64,000 nt of DNA from Entophlyctis helioformis (GCA_025526915.1 JAHLKH010000093.1:1-64000), one strand, 5' to 3'. Numbered from the stretch's first letter, positions 47,551 through 59,902 are shown. Program-made: numbers and translations. Notes: generated by a model not told the origin, from the sequence alone.

Positions 47551-50500
47551 CTAGTCGTTGCCGGCAGAAAAGGCAGCAGGCACGTTGAACCGAGTCGTGT
47601 TCGTGACGCTCTCGCGTGCGCTGCGTATGCCTGCCATCGCATGGTGCGCCTGCTGCGCCGGCCGCATCGCAGCAGCCGCCGCCGCCGTTGCAACCGAAGC
47701 AGCAGCAGCACTCGCAGCGGCAGCAGCTTTGGCGTTGCGCCACCGCGCGACCACGACATCCGCCTTGCTTTCCGCCATGCGCAGCTGGTCTTCGATGCGC
47801 CGCACGCGGTCCAGGTGGTCGGCCGCTTTCTGGCGCTTGAGCACACGGGCACGCTGGAGCGGGAAGAAGGAGTAGTCGTGCGCAGCGAGCATGTCGGCGA
47901 CGTACGACTCTTGCGCCGTGTACTCGGTGACGTCCTTGACCTGGAGGTGCACAAAGAAGAAGAGGTAGTGGAAGACGTTGTGGTCGGTCTTGATGTGTGC
48001 CTCAAACCCGGCCGCGTGGCGCTGGAACTCGGACGCGTGGATCGAGCAGATGAAGCACACGTTCTTCATGTCTTCGGTGATGGTGAGACGCTCGTCACGC
48101 AGCTGGCCAAACGTGTCGAATATGATACTGGGCATTGGATGGTTAGTGTCCTGCGTGCTGCGAGAGACGGCAATGCGGAGGGGGAGTCGCGCGGCCCGTC
48201 TTACCCAAAGATGACATTGAGAATGAAAATGATGACGACCAGGAAGAAGGAGAGGTCGAGAATGACGCGGCCAACAAAACTCTGGTCATTGTCGATGGGC
48301 GGCACAAGAATCTCGCCGATGCCGCCGCCAGACCGCACGCTGCCACCACCAAGGCAGCCAGAATAGAAAACGTCAGCACAACCAGCCAACCCCACCCTCG
48401 TCCATCAGCTCGACTTACGCGTAGCTGAGCACAGTGATAAAACAGTCAAACAGCGTGTGGCAATAGTGTCCTTGCTCGGCATCGAATCCCGCACGGAAGA
48501 ACACAAAGCCAACAACGCCGTAGCAGTACACAACGACCGCGCCAAGCAGCACTGTCTTGGACAGAGAGTTGGCGTTGGACGTGATGCTCGCAATGACGCC
48601 TTGCAGGATCTGGTCGCGGTAGATGTAGTCGAGCAGGTGCAGGCAGTAGAGCGGCGGGTAGAAGAGACTCAGCAGCGACAGAAGCGTCATGGCGTAGTGG
48701 TACACGAGCCGGCTCTCCTGGCGTGCAAAGAAATGAAGCACTGCGGCTGCGTGCTCGTAGACGCGCCAGCAGATCCACAGTGCCTTGCCAGTCAAAGGGC
48801 GACGCGTTAGCACTCGTGCCGGTGTCGCGTTGCAACAGGATAACGACTGCAGGGCTTACTGTCTGCAGCGCGGTCTTGCTCGCCAAGACCTGTTTCGTCT
48901 CGTCAGACTTGTGTGCCGACGCACGTGCATCAGCGGATGACAATTCCTGGTCCTCCATGTTGCGATGGTGCACAAGCGGCGGCAACTGGATGTACACAAA
49001 CTCTAGGGTGGTGAGGATCCAGAACCCGAGATGCAAGAGTCCCAGCATGAAGTTGGCATGCGCCAGCCACGACGGGCAGATGGTGGTGCGCGCCGTCATG
49101 ACATCCCACAGCGACTGGTTGTCGAGCGGGGCGACCAGGCACACGAGTGTGACCATATTCATGGCAAGAGAGAGCGAGAGAGCACATCGCCACCACCAGC
49201 CGTGGCCGCCGGCGATCAGCGACAGCCACGCATTCTGAGATGCGAGGTACTGCGTGCGGATCTGGACCATCATGTCCTCGGATCGCGCAACAAAGTCTTG
49301 GATCTTGCTTTCCGGCGATTCCCTGTTGGTCGCCACATCCACAAGTCAGCATCGCCAGTGGCGCCATCCATGGACGCACGGCACGACTGTCATTGCAAGC
49401 ATACCGATTGACAGACCACAGGAAGCGGTCCTTGACATCCTTGCGAATCTCGCGAGCCATTTGCGGGATTGGAAACAACAGCTGCGTCCCCATCAGCCCA
49501 TTGACAGTCAGTCCGTGGCTCAACTACACTCGGTGCACCAGCCGTTGCCCGACTCACAAGCTGCAGCTGCTTCTCGCCATCAGGCATTGCCTTTAGGATC
49601 TCGATACGGCCCGTCTGGCTCGAGAACCACAGGAATCCAGAGGACCGCTTGCACAGAGCGCGGTTGTCGTCGGTCATGGACGGGAGGAGCGTGATGAGGA
49701 GCATCGTGTTGAGGAAACCGGCATCAAAGAGACTGGATTCCTCGTCGGTCATGTTGGTTCGCGACGGCATCGGCAGGTCAACAAACCCGAGATCGTCGGT
49801 CTTGCGTGAACCAAGCACGCATCGCTGGTAGATCGTGTCACTGTCGATCGGTGTGTGCCACGCGTCAGCTCCTGCATGCAAGCACTTTGCCGACTCCACC
49901 GCAGATGAACAGAGAGGGAGGGGAGAGGCAGAGATACTTGCGTGTACTGCAGGATCGTGACAAAGTTGAGCACGCTCGTCATCTCCCTGAAGATGATGCG
50001 CGAGTCCTCGTTCCACTCGTCCTCGAGGAGCGTGAGAAGACATAGCACCGCCTTGCCCTTGAGCTCGGCAACCTTGGCCGGCTGCGCATTCGCAAACCCT
50101 TCCGCCATGATCGTGTTGACGGTTGGCAGGATCTTGGCATTGAAGATGGCGAGCTGGTTCTCGACGCAGCCCTGCGCGAGCTCAATGAGCGTGTCAAAGA
50201 TCTGGAGCAGGATCTGGAGGTCGACGGCGCCAATGACGCCGGTAACGCATGAAGGTACGACACAATGTCATTGACAATGTCAAACGACGCCGCGTTGTCG
50301 CTCTGGAAGCGGATGTAGTTTTGCAGCGCGTAGTTGTGGCCTTCGGCAAAGAGCTGCAGGAGCCGCATGAGGTCGCGCGCGAAGCTGCTTTCGTCCATGC
50401 TGTCGTGGTCGGTCTGCGTCTCGGCAAAGAGCGCTGTGAGCGACGCGTTGCCTTGGCTGGTTGACGATACCATGCCGGCACCGCCGCTCACACTGCCCCT

Positions 50501-53500
50501 TCCTGCACTGCCATTGGCGCCAGCCGTGGGTCCGGTCGTGCTGCCTGCGACAGTGGCTGTCTCGGACATGCCAGCCGAGCTCGTGTTGTTTGCACCGCCA
50601 AGGAACAGACTGATATCCGACCGATCGCGACTCAGCATGCGCTTGATCCTGCCCTTGGTCGCACTTTTGCCCAGATCCGCATTTACTGACTGCGAGATGG
50701 TGCGTTCCATGTTACGGATCGACCGGTTGGTCTTGCGTTCCTCTGCGATGCAGCCACCAGCCAACCAGCGTGTCAGTTCAGCGCATCAACAGCCACGACC
50801 AGCAGAACACGCAGCCAAGCCAAGCCCACCTACCGCGTCGAAGATTGTGCTGGAACGTCTGCTGCGTGTCGCTCAGATGCGAAATGAACTGGCGGATATG
50901 CTCATGCACGCAGTAAAAGAACCGCTCCTCTTGCGTCGACAGCCAAAAGTCGCGGAGGGTCGCCTGGACCTGCTTGTTGCCGCCATGGAGCAGCGAGATC
51001 ATCAGGCGGGCAGCACCCTGGACAAGCGCACGGCGACGGCTCGTGAGCAGCCGCTCGGTCATGAGCGAGCAGCCCAGCTTGTCGAGACGGTCCTGCAGCT
51101 CGCGTTTCTGCTGGTCGCACTCGGCCCATTCGTCGGGCTGCATGCTCCGCGAGAGCGCGGCCTGGTCCGAAATGACCTTGTCGACCATGGTCTGCAGGAT
51201 CAGCAGCGTGCGCACATCGAAGCGGTCGTCGGCCGCCATGGCCGTCTGGGTCGACAGACTGTCAACGCCCGAGGTGGCGAGCGACGAGGTGAGCGTCTCC
51301 ACATCCGCCGTGTCGACCAGATGCTCAATGAGGCTCTGGATCGCCGTGTACGATCCGCGACCGGCCTTTTTGGTGTCCACGCACTCAAAGAAGCTGCACA
51401 GGTGGTCAAACTCGGAGTCGGTGATGCGGCTGACTTCCTCGTGGCCGGCAGCCTCTTCGAGAAAGTGCTGGTAGTCGAGATTGATGCTGTCGAGGTGCAT
51501 CGAGCCGCGGGTCGCGTCGTCGCGCACGTCGTGGCGGGTCTTGTCGCCCATGGACCCGTTGGTGCTGCCATGGAGCGAGGAGACGGACTGCATGCGTACA
51601 TGCCGGCGTCCATGCATGCCCTGCCCGACCACGTCCACCATCTCCTCAATGTCCTGATCAGCGGTTGTGTGGCCCTGGATGCTGGCCACCGTTGTCATGG
51701 TGTTGAGCGCGTGTGCAAGCCTGCGTTCCAGCACTTCATCAACGCACGTGACGCTCCGCGAGACATCGACAAGGCGGTCGACCAGCTGGCGCGACAGCTC
51801 GGCGGCGTCCGAGAGCCAGCTGCGCTGCTGCAGGTCGTCGGCATTGATGAGCGAGTACAGCCGGTCGATGAACGGGAGGACAGCGTCGACCACAAACGAC
51901 TGCTCGTCCACGGACGCAAAGTCTCGTGTCTGCGACACCTGCTGCAGCGTCGAGCAGATATCGCCCAAAAAGTCCCACAGCCGCTGCGACTTGCGCGTCT
52001 CGTGCATGCTGAGTGCCACACCCGACGGCGCGCGCATCGAAAACGATAGCGCCGGGTTGTTCAGACGCAGGGAGCTGCCCAGATCCACGACGCTGCTGCC
52101 GATCCCGTCGCTCACACTGCCCACGCCGTCCTTGTTCGCAGGAACGCTCACCGTCTCGACAAAACCCGCCAGCAGCTGCTCGACAAGCGGCTCAAACAGG
52201 TGTATAGACAGCAGGAAGCGCGTCGCAGCCCGCTTGAGAGCAAGCGACGAGAACGGCGACGTCATGAGCACCATGGTCTGTGTCCAGTTGAGCAGGTTCT
52301 GCAGGACCGACTGGCAGAAGCGGTTCTCGCCCTCGCCGCAGATGGCCCACAGGTCGACCATGGCGGTCTGAAACTGCACGCGCTCCGAGTCTGGGTTGAG
52401 CAGCTGTCCGAGCGACATGACCGACGCCGATCCGTGGGAGCCAGCGAATGCCGCGGCATGCGAGTCTTCAAGCCGGCGCGTGGGGCCGGTGAGCGCGTAC
52501 AGCGACAGAAACGCCGGCCGTTCCTGCAGGCATTTCATGACGAGGTTCTGGTTGCGCTTGAGGATCTTGCCCTGGACCTTGACGATGGACCAGAGGAGGA
52601 CAAGCCAGTCCGCGTGGCGCGTCTGCGAGTAGTCAAGTATGCACCGGACCTGCGACTCGGTGATTTTGAGGCAGATGCCAACATTGGAGGCGAGGATGGC
52701 CGTGATGGCGGAGATGGCCGCTGTGCCGATGGACGGGGATGTGGCAATCGTTTGCACGACACTGGCGCAATGCAGGAGCATGTCGAGCTTGGCAAACACC
52801 ATCGCCTGCAGCTCGCGGTTGCCGCTCGCAAAGTCGCGCAGGAACTCGAGCGCGCACGTGAGCAGAAGCGGCAGGCTGTCGTCCAACTCGACGTTGTCCA
52901 TGCTTGCCGAGGGATCCAGCTGGCCACCAGAACCGGATGGCTGTTGCTGCTGCTGTTGAGGCGACTGGGCCGTGCTCTGCAACCGCTCAGACTCGCTGCT
53001 GCGATCCTGGTTAGGCGGCGTGTTGGCTCCAGATCCGGTATTGGCTCCATCCGACGGCAGAGCAGAGCTGTTCAAGCTATGCAGACTGCTCGTGCTGCTC
53101 AATACACTCCCACTACCGTCTATCCCGCCGCCGCCACTCAGACTCGCAATGCTGGCAACGCTAAACACTTGCATGTGGTGGAGTGACGTCGCCGTATCGC
53201 CCATCTGCTGCGCGAGTGCCAGCGGCATGAGTGTCTCAATGAGCTCAAACACGTATGCATGCACGCTGATATTGCGCAGGATACGTTGGATGGTCGCGTT
53301 CCCCGTGGCAGGCGACATGTGACGCAGATAGGTCGGCGTGCTCTCTTCCGTGGCCTGTGCAAACGCGCCGGCATCCAGAGCCAGCATTTCGGTGGACGCC
53401 CGCTCGGGACTGGACCACACAAACACGCCGGCATCGTCAACGGCACCGTCGGCAGTGCACAGCGCACCGAGCTGTCTCAGCACCTGGAACGCCCGGCGAG

Positions 53501-56500
53501 CCGCCTTGCGGTCGTACATGCCGTGCATCTTGGCACTCGCAAGCGCAAACACGGTGATCTGCCGCTGGATGAACGTGTACGCGAGCCGGTCGTCTGCCCG
53601 CCACACGAGCAGCGACCGCCGCGCAAACATGAACAGCTCCTCGGCGTTCGAGTACACGCGATGCAGCGTCTGGAGAGCCATCTTGCGCAGCGTCGTGTCC
53701 TTGTACCGCAGCAGCTCGAGGAGGAGGCTCGTGAGCCCGGCCTCTGGCTCGGCATAGTCCGTGGACGCAAAGACGTCCTTGAGCATTGGCCCCAAGCCCG
53801 CGATCGCACCGTTGAGCACCGACGCTGCCGAGCCGCCCGACTGCTGGCGATGGTGCTGCCAGTACAGACACATGAGCTCAGCGCGCGACTCGAGCCGGAT
53901 ATCAAAGAACAGGTCAATGATCCGGCAACACTCGATCTTGATGCGCACCAGGAGCGAGTTGTCGTCATTGACTTCGTAGCGGTCGCGCTGGGACCACGTG
54001 TCGCGGTCGCGCACGCGGGACCGGTTGAGACTCACGGCATGGGCACGGTCGCGGGCATCCGAGAGCGGATCAAGCACTTGTGTCACGGCCTCGAACCGCG
54101 CATAGATCTGGTCATGGCTGCGGTAGAAGCCGTACTGCACGAGATGGCGCAGCAGCTCTAGGGTCGACAGGAGCAGTGCGTTGCGGTCGCGCTTGTCGGC
54201 GTACTGCCAGGTGTTCTCGTCGAGGAACAGACAGATCCAGGCGTCGAGGCCGATAAAGTCAATGGGGATGGGCGACTGCATGGGCTGTGGTGTGGCGTCG
54301 TGATCGTCGGCGCCGGTGTTGTGGCCAGAGACGGATGCATGGCTGCGCGTGCCGGCCAGGAAGACATAGTCCTGCAGGGCAGGCGTGACGGGGAAGACAT
54401 CGACGAACATGACGCGGAGGAGGTTGCAGAACTGTGCACGCACGCCGTCGTGGATGCGTTTGTCGGCCATGCCAGCCAGACACATGGGCAGCGTGAGGAT
54501 CTTGAGACGCTTGACAATGACGTCGACGCAGTACTGGTTGTGGCCCTTGCAGAGAGCCTCGAGCAGCAGCAGGCCGTTGCGGAAAAAGTCTACAAGGCCC
54601 GTCTTGTGCGCGTCGGACATGGCGTGGCAGAATGCATGCAGCGGCGTCCATGTGCCCTCGCGGTTGCTGGCGGTGCTGGATCGGCCACCGATGCTTGATC
54701 GAGCGTCGCCAGCGAACGACAGGTTGCCCGTGCTCCCACCGTGTCCTGCATTCAAGGTGCTTCCGGTGAGACCGCTGCTGTTTCCAGCAACCGAGCTCGA
54801 CGCACGCGGGCCAGCGACGCTGCCGTGCCGTGAAAACGACCGGCTGCTGTTGCGACTGCCCATGCCAGCCGACGCGTCCTTACTGCCTGCCAGTGCACTC
54901 GCAGTGCCAATGACGGGGCTGCCAAACGAGCCGTGCGCAACGCCCGACGAAACCGGCGACGCCGTGCTGCTGTTCCGGTACTGATCTGCAGCCGTCCCGA
55001 GCGGATCCTTTGCCATACGAACCATGACCTCGTACTCACTGCCTGTGCTCAGCGGATCCGACTTGACAATCTTGGCGCGAAACAGGAGCACGTCATTCCC
55101 CTGGCACTGGAGCAACCGCGCGGCAATGTACGCCTGGTGTTTGGGCACGGGGACGCCGTTGATGTGGCAGAGGGCGATGAGGAACTCGACAAACGACGCG
55201 CGCTTCTCCATCGCGAGCATGCTGATGAAAAAGTCAATCTGAGCGCTGCTGATGGACTCGATGATGGCGCGGTTGCTGGCCACGAGCTGCATGAGGGTGT
55301 CGGTGGCACCGAGACGCAGCTTGATGTGCGCAGCAATGGTGTCGAAATCGCGCGCGAGGTACAGCTGGTTGGCCTCGGAGGCCGAGATGAGAAACACCTG
55401 GAGGAGCGAGTAGATGAGGCGGAAGATGGCCTTGAGCTGGGGCTCACGGCCGCGGAGGAGCTCGTCGACGGTCACCTCGTGCTCGCCTGGGTGGATGGGC
55501 GGGCCAGAGTTGGAGACAAAGTCGTGGGCAAGCTTCTCGCGGATGATGCGGCGGGCAGCCAGACTGAACGGGATCTCGAGCATGCACACGAGCAGGTCAA
55601 TGATGCCCGTTTCACGCAAATACTGCTGGTGCACTGCCGGCCACGTTGCGCCACGTTGCGCCACGTCAGCATGAGACTGCCGACACGATCAAAAGCACGT
55701 CGACAGCAAAGATACGATGCTTACACTGGTTGGTATGCGTCTTGCGCTTGAGGGGGTCCATTTCCGGCGACCGCGTGGCGTAGTACACAAGAGCCGTCAG
55801 GATCCGCCGCGACTTTTTCTCGCCGCGCGACGTGATGGGGAACCGGCTCTTGGACGTGGGGGTGCTGATCCGCGGCCGCATGATCCAGTACTCGAGCGGC
55901 AGGCCCATACCCATGATAAAGATGTATGCTGACACGTACTTTGGGTCGACCAGCGACACGGAAAAGTAGTCGTCGCCGCGGGTGTCGGGCCGCGCGACAA
56001 TCTTGTACTGGCGGCGGCTTTGCTGCGAGTCTCGCGTGCTGGCTCCTGGCACACGGCTGGAGTCAGTTGCACTCGCAGCGCTGTTGGCAGAGTGTGCGCC
56101 AGCAGTCGGTGCAGGCGTGCGTTTGAATGCAGCGTGCGAGCCGAGGGGCTGCGAAGGCGGCAGGTGCACCGACGTGTCGCCCGTCGACACGGACTGGACA
56201 GCGGCAGCATGCAGCCAAGCACCGGTGCGGTAGTTCTGGATGCGGAAGTAGGACGAGAACGAGAGGTGCTCGTCTTGGTCGACGTTGACGGGATGCAGCA
56301 CAAACAGGGTCGGGTCCTGCAGTGGGTCTGCGTAGAGCGGGTGGGAATCGACGAGCCGTGCACGCATGCGTTTGGTTTGCGCAGGCATGTCGGCGAGGTA
56401 GTCGGCCGCAGACTGGGCCGACGCTGTCTGTCCCAAGAACGGCGCTGCCTGCGGGAACCCAGACGGCCCAGCTGCCGACGCGGAACCCGGTCCGGCCGCG

Positions 56501-58228
56501 TTTGGCATGGGCGAGATGCGTGGCGCGGCGCCACGGATCGGGGACGTCTCGCGGCCATGGAGAGGCGTGCCCTCGACCTCGAGGTACGAGTTGGTCATGG
56601 CATGGCGCAGCCGCACGAGCTGCGAGACGCCAAACTCGCCGCCCTGGTACTCGTTCATGTGCAGAATCTGCCAGAACGTTGCGCACGAGGTCGTGTCTTT
56701 GGGGTGCAGGGGGTTGAGCTGGTGGTACGACAGATGCACGCGCTTCTCGCGCAGATGGGCTGCCAGGTACCCTTCCTTTTCCTTGTGGTAGAAGCGCACA
56801 AACTGGCCGGCGCGGATCCGGCGCGAGGCTTCGGGCGTGTGGTTGGCGTGGAACAGGTGGATGAGCCAGCCGTGCGGCTGGATCGCTGCGCTGGCCTCGA
56901 AAAAGCCCGACTGGCGCACATCGTCAAAGATGCGTGCGCGCTCGACCGTGGTGGTCAGGCCGTCTGCCGACTGAGGGTCGTGGCCGCCGCCGCCGCCATT
57001 GGCGGTGCTGCTGCTGCTGGCAGTGGGCTGTGCAGACGCGGGCGTGGCGGACGGCACCACGGAATGGAAGATGCGGCCGACGTTGAGGTAGTTGTCCGTC
57101 TTGACCGACTGCAGCACAACCACGTCGCGGATGCGCACGTTTTCGCCCTCGGCGCGGATGCGGTAGCGCGGCAGGATGCGGAAGAGCGACTCTTTGCGCA
57201 CATTGGCATCCGCGCCGACGCGCATGCTGATGCTCTCGTGCGAGCACGTCTCTTTGGAGTTGACGCAGAGCACCTTGGACGAGTAGATGTTGCGCAGCTG
57301 GAGCACCATGCCGTACACGACTGTCGATCGGATCGTCCAAGACGAGTGTCAGCCGCAGGTCCATGCCGTTGCAAAGCGCAGCTGTAAAACGCGCAGATCG
57401 GCATGCAGGTGCAGATCGACATCCAGGTGCACAACAACCAAGCCCAGACACACGGCAAGAAACGCATCGCAACGTGCCTGGCTTCCCCATCAGGCGAGCA
57501 AGCTCTTCCTCGTTCTGCTTGCGCTCGGCCCGTGCCTCGCTGCGCAGATCCTCCCAATGGGCCGCATCGGCCGCCGAGATGCTGGCGGGACACGGCGCCA
57601 GCAGCGGATCCGTCTGCGTGTCAAACAGCAGTTCCTGGTCAGCGTACTGCGACGACGCCACGGCCACGCTCTTGACGCTCAGCGCGAACTTGCGGAATGT
57701 CTTGAGGCAGCCGTACTGCGACAGCGGCTCGATGCGGAACACGGACTTGAGCGGATTGTCGCAGCGCACACTATGGCCGTGGCCGTGGTTGTGGTTGTGG
57801 TTGTGGTTGTGGCCGTGGTTGTGGCCGCTGTGGGTGGTGGCCGAGGCGGTCGTGGTGCTGGCGCGGTCGCGGGCACGGGCAGCGCGGCCGGCAGCAACAG
57901 CAGCAGCGGCAGCAGCGGCCGCAGAGGCAGCGTCGGCACCGGCACCGGCACCAGCGTCGGCAAAGGCAAAGTCGGTCTCGCGAGGCTTGACGAGGCCCTT
58001 CCACGAGATGCCGCAGCCGTCGACAAACAGCGAGCCGGCCGACTCGGACTGGATGACAATCTCGTCGCCGATGCGCAGCGGCTCGTCCTGCTGGAACTGC
58101 TCGTGCTGGCCATGGCCGTGTGCGTGTGCGTGGCCGTGTGCGTGGCCGTGGGTATGGCCGTGTGTCTGATGGTGACGGTCGTTCATCCGTCTGGGCAATA
58201 TCGGCAAACCGCCAGATCCTGCCTTCAT
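47551..58228 (-). CDS. inositol 1,4,5-trisphosphate receptor-type calcium release channel
   Basis: About 3300 residues over roughly ten exons; the largest is about 50785-55640. Order: N-terminal beta-trefoil/MIR region (LRIGDEIVIQSES, VVYGMVLQLRNIYSSKVLC, FVRFYHKEKEGYLAAH, LVRLRHAMTNSYLEVEG), armadillo-like RIH modules (ILTALVYYATRS, GIIDLLVCMLEIPF, VFLISASEANQLYLARDFD), RIH-associated region (GAVDLQILLQIFDTLIELAQ), six transmembrane segments (48900-48210), pore SGGGIGEILVPP, FILNVIFG, then CFICSIHASEF with HIKTDHNVFHYL, the zinc-binding linker of IP3 receptors, and DVTEYTAQESYVADML. It should release Ca2+ from internal stores. Two His-rich stretches (58108-58180 and 57765-57835) are unusual. 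One frame break near 50250 equals one missing base. Starts at 58228 or 58186 are possible. The first intron near 57470 appears to begin with GC. Such channels are absent from Dikarya. Confidence 0.88.
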
Positions 58229-58261
58229 TTCAACGAGGCCAGCAGCGCAGGTCAGGTCAGG

Positions 58262-59384
58262 TCAGGCGTGCAGCGGCAGCTTGGCCGTGCGCGAAGCCGC
58301 AGCAGGAGGAGCATCGACGCTGCCGGCATCGTCAATGGCCGAGTCCAAGTCTGGCGCGCCGGCGCCAAGGACCAGCGAGCACGTCGCCACGCGGGCCTCT
58401 TGTGCGGGATCGTGCGTGATCCAGACGAGGTTGCCGCGTTGGCACAGCGACTGCTCCACAAGCCGGCACGTCTCGGGGTCCAGTGCACTCGTGGGCTCTG
58501 TCCGATCGGTCGGTCGGTCGGTCGGTCGGTCGAGGTGAGTGTCGGCTGCCAGCACAAGCACAGGCACGCTGCGTCGCTGCTTACCATCCAGGAGCAGCAC
58601 GTCGGGGTTGCGCGACAGGCCGATCGCAATGGCCACGCGCTGCAGCTCGCCGCCGCTGAGCTGGTTCCACGGCTTGCTCCACGTCTCGGTGGGCAAGTTC
58701 CACCTGTGCATGCGTTCGCTGTCAGCCACTCGATAGACCCGCAGCAGACACACTCACGCAGACACACTCACGCAGACGCAATCTTGATGGGGTCGGTCAG
58801 ATCTGCTGCTGCATGCCGCTGCTGTGCACGGAACGCCGACAGGGTTTCAATGAACTGGCTGGGCGTGCCGCTCAGCACCGGCGGCCGCTGCGGCACGTAC
58901 AGCACACGCGACCGCCACTCGGGCACGCCGAAATGCGATGCATCGCTGCCATCCAAGTCAGATCTCGGAATGCCCATCGTCCAAGGCGGAGGTTTCACGT
59001 ACTGGCCGTTGAGGCACACGGTTCCGACGTCGAACGGAACGAGCTGTGCCAGACACTTGAGCAGCGTCGTCTGCCGAGGGGTGTGGGTGAGTGGTCGTGA
59101 GTGGTTGTGAGTGGTTGTGACTGTCAGCACCAGCTGCCACAGGCTGCAGGTCTACAGGCTGCGACACCGCACCTTGCCGGACCCTGTTCGTTCTCCGGCA
59201 AGTCAGCTGTGCACCAACGGCCGAGACAGGGACTGCGAGTGAGAGCCCGCAACGCACCACTGGGGCCGCGGACGGCAAGCACAAAGGGCCGCACCGAGTC
59301 GTCCAGGTGCAGCGACACCTTGTCAAACAGCGGCTGGCCATCGGGCAGACGCTTGCAAAGGGAATCCACTTGGAACGTCACCAT
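58262..59384 (-). CDS. soluble ABC ATPase with a microexon-encoded Walker A
   Basis: Exons 59384-59258, 59183-59173 (11 nt), 59070-58772, 58703-58585 and 58497-58262 sum to 792 nt, an exact 263-residue ORF. All ABC motifs are present: Walker A GPSGSGKTTLL (Lys46 encoded by the microexon), Q-loop region VLYVPQRPPVLSGTP, signature LSGGELQRVAIAIG, Walker B NPDVLLLDEPTSALD, switch region LVWITHDPAQE. There is no membrane domain and a single nucleotide-binding domain, so it resembles bacterial-type importer/exporter ATPases such as FetA/YbbL or plant STAR1, which pair with a separate membrane subunit. That partner is not in this window. Its stop lies only 33 nt before the earliest start of the downstream channel gene. 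A (CGGT)n run fills part of the last intron. Confidence 0.85.
58506..58534. repeat. (CGGT)n tetranucleotide repeat
   Basis: About seven cggt units inside the last intron of the ABC ATPase gene. A simple-sequence tract, likely polymorphic. Confidence 0.85.
59173..59183 (-). other. 11-nt microexon of the ABC ATPase gene
   Basis: Flanked by cgaacag upstream and gtgcgg downstream on the coding strand. It supplies GG TCC GGC AAG, completing Gly-Ser-Gly-Lys of the Walker A. Introns of 74 nt (59184-59257) and 102 nt (59071-59172) flank it. Omitting it leaves the ORF out of frame and without the P-loop Lys. Confidence 0.85.
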
Positions 59385-59552
59385 GACGAGATGATGTCAA
59401 TGAGTTGAAGATGAACGAGGCAAGTGGTTTGTATTGGGCACAATAAGATAGATAAGTTATGTTGGGATGAGATGGGCCCAGACGGCGAGATCAGCGATGC
59501 TCAGCCAGTCGAGACGCGGCGATGGGGCGATGGGGCGATGGAACGACGACGC

Positions 59553-59768
59553 TCAGTAGAGACGGCCGGTGAGCTCAAAGTTGGCGAGGTCGACGACGCT
59601 CACGCCGATGCTGGCATCCTTGGACGACGACGCAGGCGACGACGGCGACGACACGGCAGCAGGAGGGGTTGCGGTCTTGACGCCGGCGGCAGGGCTGGCG
59701 GTGATGGCGGGAGCCACAGACGCGGGGCCGTTGTTGCGGAGGGCAAAGAGGTTGACGTTGGAGATCAT
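59553..59768 (-). CDS. 71-residue protein of unknown function
   Basis: Single-exon ORF behind a good TATA box. The sequence starts MISNVNLFALRNNGPASVAP, continues through an Ala/Ser/Pro/Thr-rich middle, and ends in SIGVSVVDLANFELTGRLY. No signal peptide or transmembrane helix. The hydrophobic end segments and strong promoter suggest a real, perhaps abundant, small protein; I do not recognise a family. The leader between TATA and ATG contains gagtgtgtgcgagagag-type repeats. Confidence 0.55.
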   Translation of the reverse strand: MISNVNLFALRNNGPASVAPAITASPAAGVKTATPPAAVSSPSSPASSSKDASIGVSVVDLANFELTGRLY

Positions 59769-59895
59769 TGCGAGAGTGTGTGCGAGAGAGAGTGTGTACG
59801 AGAGTGCGAAAGTGCGAGGCCGAGGGCTGGTAGGCGAGTAGACGAGTGTGTGTCTGTGTGTGATGGAAAGAAAAAAGTGGGCAAGTGGCCCCCCC

Positions 59896-59902
59896 TTTTA
59901 TA
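59896..59902 (-). promoter_or_regulatory. TATA box of the 71-residue protein gene
   Basis: TATAAAA on the minus strand, in gggtataaaagggg, 128 nt upstream of the ATG at 59768. The best TATA match in the window. Confidence 0.65.

Noticed and set aside
46557..48005. 482-codon minus-strand ORF overlapping CKS1 and the channel C-terminus
   Set aside because: It is an off-frame read-through of channel coding sequence, intergenic repeats and CKS1 introns; the short spliced CKS1 exons and the channel frame have family support.
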